DNA of 64,000 nt from Marinactinospora thermotolerans DSM 45154 (GTDB lineage: Bacteria; Actinomycetota; Actinomycetes; Streptosporangiales; Streptosporangiaceae): contig NZ_FUWS01000007.1 in NCBI RefSeq assembly GCF_900167435.1, positions 163,522 to 227,521 on the forward strand, given 5' to 3'. The translations under genes were made by a program, and so were the position numbers. The notes below the pieces were generated by a model. The model ran no database searches and was not told the DNA's origin. It saw nothing but the letters and a program-made list of their open reading frames with translations. Below, piece by piece: positions 43,716-52,644 of the stretch. How positions within the stretch are numbered: position 1 is the first letter of the stretch; each line of letters begins with the position of its first letter.

Positions 43716-44567
43716 ATGAACAGACAAGAGCTCGGGGCGTTCCTCCGCAGCCGCCGCGAGCGGCTCCGGCCCGAGGACGTGGGCCTCCCCTCGGGACCGC
43801 GCCGTCGGACACCGGGGCTGCGCCGCGAGGAGGTCGCGGTCCTCGCGCACATCTCCACCGAGTACTACGTCCGGCTCGAGCAGGGCAGGGCGCCACGCCC
43901 CTCGGGCGAGGTCCTCGCCGGGATCGCCGGCGCGTTGCGGCTCACCGGTGCCGAGTCCGACCACCTCCACGTCCTCGCGGGCACCGCGCCGATCCGTACC
44001 CGGCTGCACCGGCGCGACGTCCGACCGAGCATCCTCACGCTGCTCGAACGGCTGGAGCAGACGGCCGCTTTCGTGATGTCCGCCGTGTTCGAGGTGCTGG
44101 CCTGGAACGACCTCGCGGCCGCGCTCATGGGGGACTTCGCTTCGCCGGCCCCACCGGAGCGCAATCTCGCGCGCCGGGCGTTCCTCGGGCCGGAGCGCGC
44201 CGCCGCGGCGCTGGGCGGGCTCTCCGACGCCACGGAGTTCCGGCATCACGTCGTCATGGAGCTCCGGTCCGCCCTCGCCCGTTATCCCACGGACCCCATG
44301 GTGACCGGCCTCGTCGACGAACTCCGCGACGCCAGCCCCGACTTCGCCCGGCTCTGGCAGCGGCACGACGTACAGGCCGCGCAAACGCTCACGAAGACGT
44401 TCCGCCACCCGGTGGTCGGGGAGATCACCGTCGACTGCGACTCGCTCGCCCTCACCGACCGCGACCAGCACCTCGTGCTCTACAGCGCGCAACCGGGCTC
44501 CCCTGACGCCGAGGCGCTGGCTCTGCTGCACGTGCTCGGCGCCCAGGCCGGTGACTTCCTGCGCTAG
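43716..44567 (+). CDS. XRE-family regulator with MmyB-like domain
   Basis: This 283-residue protein has an N-terminal HTH with the family signature RRRTPGLRREEVAVLAHIS followed by YYVRLEQGR (about residues 28-60). The rest is the PAS-like MmyB ligand domain, with VFEVLAWNDLAAALMGDF and RNLARRAFLGPE. It is divergent from the SDR gene it probably represses. The ATG at 43716 has GGGG upstream. Confidence 0.9.
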   Translation: MNRQELGAFLRSRRERLRPEDVGLPSGPRRRTPGLRREEVAVLAHISTEYYVRLEQGRAPRPSGEVLAGIAGALRLTGAESDHLHVLAGTAPIRTRLHRRDVRPSILTLLERLEQTAAFVMSAVFEVLAWNDLAAALMGDFASPAPPERNLARRAFLGPERAAAALGGLSDATEFRHHVVMELRSALARYPTDPMVTGLVDELRDASPDFARLWQRHDVQAAQTLTKTFRHPVVGEITVDCDSLALTDRDQHLVLYSAQPGSPDAEALALLHVLGAQAGDFLR

Positions 44568-45075
44568 CGCCGCGCTCGGCCACCGCGAACACCATCGCCG
44601 AAACGGAGGCCGGAAGGGCACGCCGGTCCGGCACCGCCCTCCCCCGGCCGACCTCGCCGACAGGCGCGGCCGGGCGGCAGACGACGCCCCGAGCAAGATC
44701 ACGGCGCAGATCCGAAGACCCGCGTGTCCGGTCCCGTGTCCGCCGAACGGACGCGGGGAACCTCTCGGCGTGGGTTCCTCCCATGTGGCACGTGTCGGGA
44801 ACCGGACGCCCCGGCGAACTCCGTTGCCCTGGGGCGATCGGCCGGCCACCACGAGACCGTGCACGGACGCGGGGGCAGACCCCTGCTCGACCTCACACCA
44901 GGGCGGATCTTCCGCGGCACCCCGTGGTCCTCGGACGGCCTCGACAGGGCCGTCACGCGGGCCGCCGACACGGACATGACCGTCGCCGGCACTCACCGGT
45001 GCGGGGCATGGGAACCCGATCCGGCGGAGGCTGATGCGTCCGGACGTACCAGAGCCAGGCACGAGGCACAAGAAA
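44568..45075. other. 508-base gap without a recognisable gene
   Basis: Open frames in this stretch are Arg/Pro/Gly-rich shadows. Nothing was recognised between the MmyB regulator stop and the tRNA terminator. Confidence 0.4.
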
Positions 45076-45115
45076 AAGGACGAAACAGGCGAACAACAAC
45101 GCCTGTACCGTCCTT
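45076..45115 (-). terminator. rho-independent terminator of tRNA-Lys 1
   Basis: Minus strand: AAGGACG/CGTCCTT outer and ACAGGCG/CGCCTGT inner arms, then TTTTTCTTG. It is a textbook terminator with a U-tract. Confidence 0.9.
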
Positions 45116-45141
45116 ATCGCGTCTGATCTACGCTTTTCGCG

Positions 45142-45214
<73 letters not shown>

Positions 45215-45343
45215 CCGTCGTTCCGGTCCGATCCGACGTCCCGGCGACAGGTAAAACTCTACCCGATGTCGGAGGGCGCCGAGACACGAACGGGTGCAGC
45301 CTGGGTCACAGGAGCGCCGCCCCGGCGACCAGTGGAAACAAGA

Positions 45344-45375
45344 AACGCCCCGCGACCGGATGATCGTGGGGCGTT
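45344..45375 (-). terminator. rho-independent terminator of tRNA-Lys 2
   Basis: Minus strand: AACGCCCC, 16 bases, GGGGCGTT followed by TCTTGTTT. It lies between the two tRNA genes and closes copy 2. Confidence 0.88.
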
Positions 45376-45380
45376 GTCTG

Positions 45381-45453
<73 letters not shown>

Positions 45454-45542
45454 CCGCCTAGCGGCTCGCCGTCCAGGCCGTCGGCCCTTTCGACGTCGTT
45501 AACTCTAGCAGGACCTCGGAGTACTCGCGAACCGTCCGACCC

Positions 45543-45592
45543 GGTCGCGGCTGAGAGCCCCCGCGAACGGGAGCCGACGCTCAGCCGCGACC
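45543..45592 (-). terminator. hairpin after the small membrane protein gene
   Basis: GGTCGCGGCTGAG (45543-45555) pairs perfectly with CTCAGCCGCGACC (45580-45592), 24 bases apart, just downstream of the gene ending at 45607. Confidence 0.65.
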
Positions 45593-45606
45593 GCGGGTCG
45601 GGGCGG

Positions 45607-45795
45607 TCACGACCACGTCATGACCACCACGACGATGATGCCGATGGCGACGATGGCGCCGACGGCGGCGAGAACGTAGGGAGTGATGGGGCGACGCGGC
45701 GCCTCCTCCGGCTCGTTGTTCTCCGCGACGAAGCGGCGGAACATGGTGGTGGAGCCGGCGGGGTCGTTGGGCTGTTCCTGATTGTGCTGTGACAT
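45607..45795 (-). CDS. small single-span membrane protein
   Basis: The ATG at 45795 gives 62 residues: a polar, Gln/Asn- and acidic-rich first half (SQHNQEQPNDPAG, ENNEPEEAPRR) and one C-terminal transmembrane segment (YVLAAVGAIVAIGIIVVVVM). No ribosome site precedes the ATG; instead TAATGT, a good -10 box, stands seven bases upstream, so the mRNA is probably leaderless. Function unknown; tail-anchored proteins of this shape are common in actinobacteria. Confidence 0.65.
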   Translation of the reverse strand: MSQHNQEQPNDPAGSTTMFRRFVAENNEPEEAPRRPITPYVLAAVGAIVAIGIIVVVVMTWS

Positions 45796-45966
45796 GGGCT
45801 CGACATTAGCGACTCGGCGGCACCACTCGAAGCCCTCGGCGGCCCTCTTTTCCACCCGCGCCCGACCGGAGGCTTCCCGCGGGGGACGAAGCACAGACGT
45901 CACCACGGTGTCACGACGACACCCACCCTCGCGGAATGAGGTACATCACATTTACCGCGGGAACCC

Positions 45967-46902
45967 TCACGCCTCCAACAGCGCCGCGTGCGCCTCCTCG
46001 CCGGCGCCGCAACGGCGCAGGGCGAGTCCCAACGCCCCGAGCACCCCCTCGCCGGCGTGGATCGGCGTGACGCCGAAGCGACGCTCGACGGCCGCCCGCA
46101 CCTCGCGGGCCACCGGTCCCTCTCCCAGCACCGACCCCGCCAGCACCAACGGCTCCGCGGGCCGGGGGGCGACCGCCTCAAGGGCGGCCAGCAACCGTCC
46201 GGCCGCCTCCACCGTGATCCGCAGGGCCTGCGGGTCGCCCTCCTCCGCGGCCCGGGTGACCTCGGGGGCCAGTTCCCCCAACCGGGCCGGAGGACGGTCG
46301 TGCACCGCCCGGACCAACGCCTGGGGATCGCCCGGCGCGATCCCCAAGGCCGCCGGCAGGCGTTGCGCGAGCACGGTCGCCCCCTGCCTCCCGTCCTCCG
46401 CCGCCAGCACCGCGCGCAGTCCGGCCAGTCCGATCCACACCGCCGACCCCTCGTCCCCGAGCAGCCAGCCGTGTCCGTCGCAGCGGCGCGTCACCGTCCC
46501 CTCGCGGACCCGCGCGGCAACCGCGCCGGTTCCCGCGATGAGCACCGTCCCCGCGGAAACGGTGCTTCCCGCGGCGAAGGCGACCGCGATGTCGTCGCTG
46601 ACGTGGGGGGTTCCCGGGAGACCCAGCTCGCCCCAGGCCCGGAGCACCGACTCCATGGCCCTGGCCCGGCCCGGGCCTGACGCGCCCGCGATGCCGAACA
46701 CCGCCCCGGTGACCGTGACCCGCCCGGCTCCGGCCAGCGCGTCGCGCAGCGCGGCGACGAGCGCGGCGGCGGGATCCGGACTGGAGTACTGGTTGGCCCC
46801 GCCCGCGCTTCCCCGCGCCAGGATCCGCCCCTCCCGGGTGGCGACGGCACAGCGGGTGGAGGTGCCCCCCGCATCGACCCCGATGACGACTTCGGCGCTC
46901 AT
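45967..46902 (-). CDS. BadF/BadG/BcrA/BcrD-type sugar kinase (N-acetylglucosamine/muramate kinase-like)
   Basis: This 311-residue ASKHA-fold protein has phosphate loop 1 GVDAGGTSTR near residue 7, FGIAGASGPGRA as phosphate loop region 2 and IAGTGAVAARV as the adenosine loop. The family includes eukaryotic-type N-acetylglucosamine kinases and the bacterial MurK. Three genes away are MurR/RpiR and MurQ, so phosphorylation of GlcNAc or MurNAc during wall recycling is the best guess. It has its own promoter region. Confidence 0.82.
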   Translation of the reverse strand: MSAEVVIGVDAGGTSTRCAVATREGRILARGSAGGANQYSSPDPAAALVAALRDALAGAGRVTVTGAVFGIAGASGPGRARAMESVLRAWGELGLPGTPHVSDDIAVAFAAGSTVSAGTVLIAGTGAVAARVREGTVTRRCDGHGWLLGDEGSAVWIGLAGLRAVLAAEDGRQGATVLAQRLPAALGIAPGDPQALVRAVHDRPPARLGELAPEVTRAAEEGDPQALRITVEAAGRLLAALEAVAPRPAEPLVLAGSVLGEGPVAREVRAAVERRFGVTPIHAGEGVLGALGLALRRCGAGEEAHAALLEA

Positions 46903-47217
46903 GAGGGAACCCTAGGTCAGGATCGGTTCCCGCACACCGCCCCGCCACGACACGGTGCCACCACCGCGAGGCCATGGTTTTCGGGTTGCCGTAACCGCGT
47001 GGGCCCGCTTTCTCCCTTCCTTCGCTTCGCAGATCCGAACAAAGCGGAACGTAAGCGAAACAGCAGCGCCCCGAAAGCTCGATCCGTCACTGTGGTGTGC
47101 GTGGCCGGGAACATCGGTCCTGACGGCCCGCCATGGCGGGGGTTTCATGGTGGGTCGTCGCCCGCGTTGGTGAAAGGGCGGCCCACGCGGGAGGGCGCGT
47201 CCGGTGGGGCGGGGGGT
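46903..47217. other. intergenic region between kinase and SARP genes
   Basis: Both flanking genes are on the minus strand, so this should hold the SARP terminator and the kinase promoter. An AT-richer patch lies at 47000-47070. No clear dre-type (DasR) site or gene was seen. Confidence 0.4.
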
Positions 47218-48837
47218 TCAGCCCCGCCGGATCCGCCCTCCCTCCCGGCTGGAGTGGTCCAGCAGGAAGCGGGGGTCTCCGTCGAGGGCGGCCACCGTCC
47301 GCGCGACGGGGTCGGCGTCCCGGTGGGCGGCGATCGCGTCGGCCAGCGCGCCGATCCTCGTCGAGGGATGGGTGACCAACCAGGCCGCCGCCATTCGCAG
47401 GGGCAATGGCAGGCGGCCGGTCAGGTCGAGCAGCCGGTCGGTCGCCCCGGGTTCGGCCGCTGTCCGCTGCGCACCGGCCAGACGGTCCAGGAGCGCTCGG
47501 GCCTCATCGCCCGCCAGCTCCCCGACCGCGACGGTGAGCACGCCTTCGCGCGCGATGAGGTCGGCGAGCCAGAAGTCGCTGGTCACGACCGTCGCGCACG
47601 AAGGCGACCCCGGTAACAGCGGACGGACCTGGGCCGCGGAGGAGGCGTTGTCCAACACGATGAGCAGTCTCCGGCGCGCGAACACCGACCGCAGCAGCGC
47701 GGCCCGTTCGTCGACCGCCGCGGGCAGGCCCTCGTGGAAACCGAACGGGCGCACGAGGCGGCGCATCACGTCGGCGGGGTCCAGCGGGGTGCCGTTCTGG
47801 CCGCGCAGGTCGACGTAGAGCTGCCCGTCGGGGAAGCGGTGTGCGACGCGGTGCGCCCAGTGCACGGCCAGCGCGGTGCGACCGGCCCCCGGCGGTCCGC
47901 TGACCAGCGCCCGGCTCGCCTCACTCCCCTCGTCGGCCAGGCGATCCAGCTCGGCGAGCTGTTCGCGTCGCCCGACGAAGACCGGAGGTGCCGCCGGAAG
48001 CTGGGCGGGCGGGGGACCTTCCCGTCCGTCGCCCGCATCGGCCGGGCGGGGGCGGGGCACGACGGTCCGTTCCTCCAGGTCCCCGCGCAAGATGGCGTGG
48101 AAGGTCCGTTGGAGCGCGGGCCCCGGGTCGACGCCGAGACGGCCCGCGAGGTGGCGGCGGGTCCGCTCGTAGACGTCGAGGGCGTCGCTTTGGCGCCCGC
48201 TCCGGTACAGCGCGATCATCAACAGACGCGCCACCGCCTCGCGGTCGGGGTGCAGCGTGGCCAGCGTGCGCAGGGGGGCGATCGCCGAGTCGTGGCGTCC
48301 CAGCAGCAGTTCGACGTCGAACCGGCGCTCCGCGGCGCGTAACAGCTCGTCGGTGATCCGGGTGACGTCGTGCTCGTGCAGGACCGCCGAGTCGATCTCG
48401 GCCAGGACCGGGCCGCGCCACAGCCCCAGCGCCTGGGCCAGGGCGTCGCTCTCCCCCGGCAGGTCGCCCTGCCGTCTCGCCTCGCGCGCGGCGGCCAGCA
48501 GGGCGCGCATCCGCGCCAGGTCGAGCCGGTAGCCGGCGAGTTCGGCACGGTAGCCGTCGCTTCCGCCGGCGATGATCGGGGCCATGCCGGCGTCGTCGAG
48601 AACCGACCTCAGCCGGGCGACGTGGACCTGGAGCGCGGGACGGTAGGCGTCCACCGGGACCTCGCCCCACATCCGCCGGACCAGGTCGGCGACGGGTACC
48701 GTGTGGTCGGCCCGCAGCAGCAGCGCCGCCAGCAGGATCCGCCGTTTCCTTCCCTGGATCTGGACCGGTGTGCCGTCGACCCGGACGGCGAGCCGCCCGA
48801 GTACTTCGAACGAGACGTCTGCCAATGTGGCTCCCAT
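47218..48837 (-). CDS. SARP-family regulator with NB-ARC domain
   Basis: The ATG at 48837 gives 539 residues. The N-terminal OmpR-type winged helix (residues 1-95) and the BTAD helical domain (about 100-245, AQALGLWRGPVLAEID) define a SARP. Then comes an NB-ARC ATPase with P-loop GPPGAGRT (314-321; Arg replaces the usual Lys) and Walker B RRLLIVLDNA. The protein ends after the NB-ARC, without the TPR array of AfsR. SARPs activate secondary metabolite or other pathways; here it sits between amino-sugar genes. Confidence 0.87.
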   Translation of the reverse strand: MGATLADVSFEVLGRLAVRVDGTPVQIQGRKRRILLAALLLRADHTVPVADLVRRMWGEVPVDAYRPALQVHVARLRSVLDDAGMAPIIAGGSDGYRAELAGYRLDLARMRALLAAAREARRQGDLPGESDALAQALGLWRGPVLAEIDSAVLHEHDVTRITDELLRAAERRFDVELLLGRHDSAIAPLRTLATLHPDREAVARLLMIALYRSGRQSDALDVYERTRRHLAGRLGVDPGPALQRTFHAILRGDLEERTVVPRPRPADAGDGREGPPPAQLPAAPPVFVGRREQLAELDRLADEGSEASRALVSGPPGAGRTALAVHWAHRVAHRFPDGQLYVDLRGQNGTPLDPADVMRRLVRPFGFHEGLPAAVDERAALLRSVFARRRLLIVLDNASSAAQVRPLLPGSPSCATVVTSDFWLADLIAREGVLTVAVGELAGDEARALLDRLAGAQRTAAEPGATDRLLDLTGRLPLPLRMAAAWLVTHPSTRIGALADAIAAHRDADPVARTVAALDGDPRFLLDHSSREGGRIRRG

Positions 48838-48956
48838 GAGCTGGGCGTTCTTCTCGTTCCCCCCGGTGTGCACGCTGTGAGCGTGCAATCAGGGTGCCCG
48901 GTCGCCCGGTGCGGCGCAATCGCGGGTGGTGTGCGTGCCCACTTGTGTAACGCCCC

Positions 48957-48970
48957 GAATTATCGAATTC
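48957..48970. promoter_or_regulatory. inverted repeat in the SARP-murR divergent region
   Basis: GAATT-ATCG-AATTC in an AT-rich patch of the divergent promoter region. A candidate operator for the MurR/RpiR regulator. Confidence 0.4.
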
Positions 48971-49007
48971 TCCTTAGCTGAGCGTTGACTCACCCCGACA
49001 ACCCGAA

Positions 49008-49018
49008 GGAAACTTTCC
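49008..49018. promoter_or_regulatory. palindrome overlapping the murR ribosome site
   Basis: GGAAA-C-TTTCC, a perfect palindrome containing the GAAGGAA ribosome site four bases before the murR start. Bound repressor or an RNA hairpin would block translation. Confidence 0.4.
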
Positions 49019-49021
49019 GAC

Positions 49022-49984
49022 ATGTCGAAAACGGCGAAGCAAACGGACGGCGCGCCATCCGCGCCGGCCCGTGACGATCGCCCCCTGCCGAGCACCGTCC
49101 TGCGCATCCGGTCGCTCCTGCCCTCGCTGGCGCCCGCGGAACAACGGGTGGCGCAACGCATCATCGACGACCCCGAAAGCGTCGCGGCCTCGTCGATCAC
49201 CCAGCTCGCCAAGGACTGCGACACCTCCGAGGCGACCGTCATCCGCTTCTGCCGCACGATCGACTTCACCGGCTACCGCGAGCTGCGCTTGACCCTGGCC
49301 ACCGAGGCCGGCCAGGCCCGCGGCGCCCGCGGCGACGCCCCCGAGCCCGCGGGCGACATCAACCCCGACGACACCCTGGTGACGGTGGTCGAGAAGATCG
49401 CCTTCACCGACGCCCGCGCCGTCGAGGAGACCGCCGCCCAACTCGACATAGGCGTGCTGCACGACGTCATCAAGGCCCTGGCGCGCGCCCGCCGCATCGA
49501 CATCTACGGGGTCGGCGCGAGCGCCTTCGTCGCGGCCGACTTCCAACAGAAACTGCACCGCATCGGACTGGTCTCCTATGCCTGGTCCGACGCCCACGTG
49601 ATGCTGACCAGCGCCGCGCTGCTCGGGCAGGGGGACGTGGCGGTGGGGATCTCCCACAGCGGTGGCACCATCGACACGATCGACGCGCTCGAGCAGGCGC
49701 GGCAGCGCGGGGCGACCACCGTGGCGATCACCAACTTCCCGCGTTCGGCGATCAGCCGGACCTCCGACCTGATCCTGACCACCGCGGCACGCGAGACCAC
49801 CTTCCGCTCCGGTGCCACCGCCAGCCGCCTCGCCCAACTCACCGTCATCGACTGCGTCTTCGTGGGGCTGGCCCAGACGCGCTACACCGACAGCCGCGAC
49901 GCCCTGGAATCCACCTACCACGCCGTGCGCAAACGGCGGGTGGACCGCGACGACCGGCGCCGGAGCCGGGAGCGGAACTCATGA
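49022..49984 (+). CDS. murR: MurR/RpiR-family transcriptional regulator
   Basis: This 320-residue protein has an N-terminal RpiR HTH (about residues 25-100: LAPAEQRVAQRIIDDPESVA...TSEATVIRFCRTI) and a C-terminal SIS domain (about 140-270) with IDIYGVGASAFVA and GISHSGGTIDTI. SIS domains of this family bind sugar phosphates such as MurNAc-6-phosphate. It is coupled to murQ by ATGA overlap or short spacing, which supports a MurR role. Confidence 0.88.
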   Translation: MSKTAKQTDGAPSAPARDDRPLPSTVLRIRSLLPSLAPAEQRVAQRIIDDPESVAASSITQLAKDCDTSEATVIRFCRTIDFTGYRELRLTLATEAGQARGARGDAPEPAGDINPDDTLVTVVEKIAFTDARAVEETAAQLDIGVLHDVIKALARARRIDIYGVGASAFVAADFQQKLHRIGLVSYAWSDAHVMLTSAALLGQGDVAVGISHSGGTIDTIDALEQARQRGATTVAITNFPRSAISRTSDLILTTAARETTFRSGATASRLAQLTVIDCVFVGLAQTRYTDSRDALESTYHAVRKRRVDRDDRRRSRERNS

Positions 49985-50010
49985 CACGGGACACGGCAGG
50001 AAGGAACGGC

Positions 50011-50970
50011 ATGGAAACCCAACGACCCGCGACCGCCGCCGAGGAGGCCCCCGAGGCCCTGACCGGACCCGTGGAGATCGTCCGCGTCCCCACCGAGGGC
50101 CGCAACAGCGCCACCCTCGACATCGATCTGCTGCCCAGCATCGAGGTGCTGCGCCGGATCAACGCCGAGGACGCCACCGTCCCCGGCGCGGTCGCCGCCG
50201 TCCTGCCGGAACTGGCCCGCGCCGTGGACCTCGGGGTCGCGGCGCTCCAGGGCGGGGGGCGCATCCACTACTTCGGCGCCGGCACCTCCGGCCGCCTGGC
50301 CACGATGGACGCCGCGGAGCTTCCGCCGACGTTCGGAATCGACGGCGATCGGGTCGTGGCCCACCACGCCGGCGGCGAGGACGCCCTCGGGCGCGCCGTC
50401 GAGGGACGCGAGGACGACGCCGAACTGGGCGGCGAGGACGCCGCCCGGCTCTCGGCCGGCGACCTCGCGGTCGGGCTCACCGCGAGCGGACGCACCCCCT
50501 ACGTGGCGGGGGCGCTGCGCCGGGCGCGCGAGGCCGGCGCGCACACCGTCCTGATCACCGCCAACCCCCACGCCGCCCTGGCCGGCGAGGCCGACGTCCA
50601 CGTGGGCGCGGACACCGGCGCCGAGGTCATCGCCGGTTCCACCCGGATGAAGGCCGGGACCGCGCAGAAACTGATCCTCAACGCCTTCTCCACAGCGGTC
50701 ATGGTGCGGTTGGGGCACACCTACTCCAACCTCATGGTGGGGGTGAACGCCACCAACGCGAAACTGCGCGGGCGCATGGTCACCATCCTGTCCCAGGCCA
50801 CCGGCCTGGACGAGGAGACCTGCTCCCAGGCCCTGGCCCGCACCGACGGTGACACCCGCACCGCGCTGGTCTGCCTGCTCGCCGACGTCGACGCCCCCAC
50901 CGCGGCCGGGGCGCTCAGGGCGGCCGGCGGCTCCGTGCGCACCGCGCTGCGGGACCTTCAGAACTCCTGA
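50011..50970 (+). CDS. murQ: N-acetylmuramic acid 6-phosphate etherase MurQ
   Basis: This 319-residue SIS-fold lyase cleaves the lactyl ether of MurNAc-6-phosphate to give GlcNAc-6-phosphate and lactate in wall recycling. Visible are EGRNSATLDID near the start, HYFGAGTSGRL, the catalytic Glu region DAAELPPTFG and the STRMKAGTAQKLILN signature. The ATG at 50011 has a strong AGGAAGGAA; an in-frame ATG at 49981 overlapping the murR stop is the alternative. It is followed by a terminator hairpin. No MurP-type PTS gene is adjacent; uptake may use a different importer. Confidence 0.92.
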   Translation: METQRPATAAEEAPEALTGPVEIVRVPTEGRNSATLDIDLLPSIEVLRRINAEDATVPGAVAAVLPELARAVDLGVAALQGGGRIHYFGAGTSGRLATMDAAELPPTFGIDGDRVVAHHAGGEDALGRAVEGREDDAELGGEDAARLSAGDLAVGLTASGRTPYVAGALRRAREAGAHTVLITANPHAALAGEADVHVGADTGAEVIAGSTRMKAGTAQKLILNAFSTAVMVRLGHTYSNLMVGVNATNAKLRGRMVTILSQATGLDEETCSQALARTDGDTRTALVCLLADVDAPTAAGALRAAGGSVRTALRDLQNS

Positions 50971-50989
50971 GCCGGCGCGAACCGGCGAG

Positions 50990-51025
50990 GTCCGGGAGGG
51001 TGGGACGCCCCCGTCCCTCCCGGAC
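50990..51025. terminator. bidirectional hairpin terminator
   Basis: GTCCGGGAGGG (50990-51000) pairs with CCCTCCCGGAC (51015-51025), between convergent murQ and the DUF885 gene. Confidence 0.8.
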
Positions 51026-51032
51026 GCGCCGG

Positions 51033-52586
51033 TCAGCCCCGTTCCAGCGCCGTGTCCAACAGGCCGAGCGGCGGCGAGCCCAGTTCGAGCATCGCCGTGT
51101 GGAAGCGGCGGAGCGAGAAGTCGGCGCCCCATCGCCGTCGCGCGCGCTCACGCAGGTCGAGGATCTCCAGCTTGCCCCAGGTGTAGCGGCCATAGGTCGG
51201 GTCGAAGGTGGCGCGCCGCGCCTCGGCGAGCGCCGCGGGACCGGCCAGAGGGGTGTCGGCGGCGAACCGGCGGGCGGCCTCCTCCACGGTCATCGCGCCC
51301 GTGTGCACCCCGAGCGCCACGGCCAGCCGGGTGACCCGGATCAACGCCTCCAACCAGACCCCGACCTCGAAGTGGGCGGCGGAGAACCCGCTGTCGCCCG
51401 CGACCTCCTCGGCGTAGGCCCCGAACCCCTCTTCCACGCACAGCTCCTCGGCGTAGTGCGCCCACCCCTCGATGAACGCGGCCGAGAACAGGGTCCGCCG
51501 GACCGGTCCGGCGGCCCGGCGCAGCGCGCGGCCGTGCGAGAAGTGGCCGGGCGCGACCTCGTGGAGGGTGATCCCGGGCAGCGTCGTGGCACTGAACATC
51601 TCCAGCCACTCGGCCGCCTCGGCCGGCGGCCACCCGGGGTCGGGCGGGGTGATGTGGTAGTAGCTGGGCCCGTCCGGCTCGCCCGGCGCGGCCCAGGTCA
51701 TCATGGCCGTGGCCCAGCGCCGCGACGCCGGCGCGGTCTCCACGAGGCAGTCGCCGTCATGCCAGGGGACCAGGTCGCGTTCCCGGGTGAACGCGACGGC
51801 GTGCGTGGTCCACGTCCGTGCCGCCTCCACCACGCCGGCGGCATCAGGGTGGTCGCGGACGAGTTCTCGGGCCAGCTCCAGCGGATCGCGCCCCGGATCG
51901 ATGCGGGCGGCGGACTCGGCCAGGCGTGCGCGCAGCCGGTCCCGTTCGCGGTCGGCGCGCTCGGCCATCCGCCCCAGGTCGACCTCGACGGCCTCGCTGA
52001 CGCCCATGAGGCGGGCCAGGGCCGAACCGCCCAGCGCCGCGCTCGGGTCACCCGTCTCGGCGGCGCGCTCCAGGTGGGCGACGAGCTCCCGGTGCGCGGT
52101 GTGGGCGCGTTCCCGCACCCCCTCCGGGGCGTCGGCCGGGATGGCCTCGGCGAGGCCGCGCGCGGCCCCCAGAAGCGACGCGGCGACGGGGGCGCTCACC
52201 CGGTCCAGCGACTCGACGGCCGCCCTCACCGTCTCCGGCCAGCGTTCGAGGTGGCTCAGCCGCGCCGCGCGGCGCTCGGCCTCGGAGGCGTAGGGCTTGT
52301 CGTAGCAGGCGAGGTCGAGCTCGTCCAGGTGGGGCATCGGGTTGGAGCGGTGCAGTTCCAGTTCCCCGAACTCCACGCGCAGCGCGTCCTCGACCGCGCG
52401 CAGGTGGGTCTCGTCGTGCGGGTCGTCGAGCGTGTCGCCCCGCCCCAGGCGGGTCAGCCCCGCGCGTACCCCTTCGGGCGAGAGGTCGGCCGTACGGCCG
52501 TCGTACTCGTGCCGGCCCGCCTCCTCGCGCATCTTCGCGACGGTCAGGTCCGCGACGGCGCGCAGCCGTGGAGAGAGATCGTCCAT
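51033..52586 (-). CDS. DUF885 metallopeptidase-like protein
   Basis: The ATG at 52586 gives 517 residues, and the match to DUF885 proteins runs throughout; the larger upstream frame is not conserved. The HEVAPGH motif (HExxxGH) is the zinc-binding signature of this family, with FIEGWAHYAEELC downstream supplying further ligands. Homologues include uncharacterised M32-like carboxypeptidases. No signal peptide, so cytosolic. It is divergent from a YdcF-like gene, 58 bases apart. Confidence 0.87.
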   Translation of the reverse strand: MDDLSPRLRAVADLTVAKMREEAGRHEYDGRTADLSPEGVRAGLTRLGRGDTLDDPHDETHLRAVEDALRVEFGELELHRSNPMPHLDELDLACYDKPYASEAERRAARLSHLERWPETVRAAVESLDRVSAPVAASLLGAARGLAEAIPADAPEGVRERAHTAHRELVAHLERAAETGDPSAALGGSALARLMGVSEAVEVDLGRMAERADRERDRLRARLAESAARIDPGRDPLELARELVRDHPDAAGVVEAARTWTTHAVAFTRERDLVPWHDGDCLVETAPASRRWATAMMTWAAPGEPDGPSYYHITPPDPGWPPAEAAEWLEMFSATTLPGITLHEVAPGHFSHGRALRRAAGPVRRTLFSAAFIEGWAHYAEELCVEEGFGAYAEEVAGDSGFSAAHFEVGVWLEALIRVTRLAVALGVHTGAMTVEEAARRFAADTPLAGPAALAEARRATFDPTYGRYTWGKLEILDLRERARRRWGADFSLRRFHTAMLELGSPPLGLLDTALERG

Positions 52587-52644
52587 GGGAGACGACCCTA
52601 GACGGCCGCGGGAACCTTGGGGAGGGCGTCCACGTCGGTAGGGT

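Noticed and set aside
42292-43719. 475-residue plus-strand open frame over the tRNA remnant and the SDR
   Set aside because: It crosses non-coding DNA and runs antisense to a real SDR; the composition is Arg/Pro/Gly-rich.
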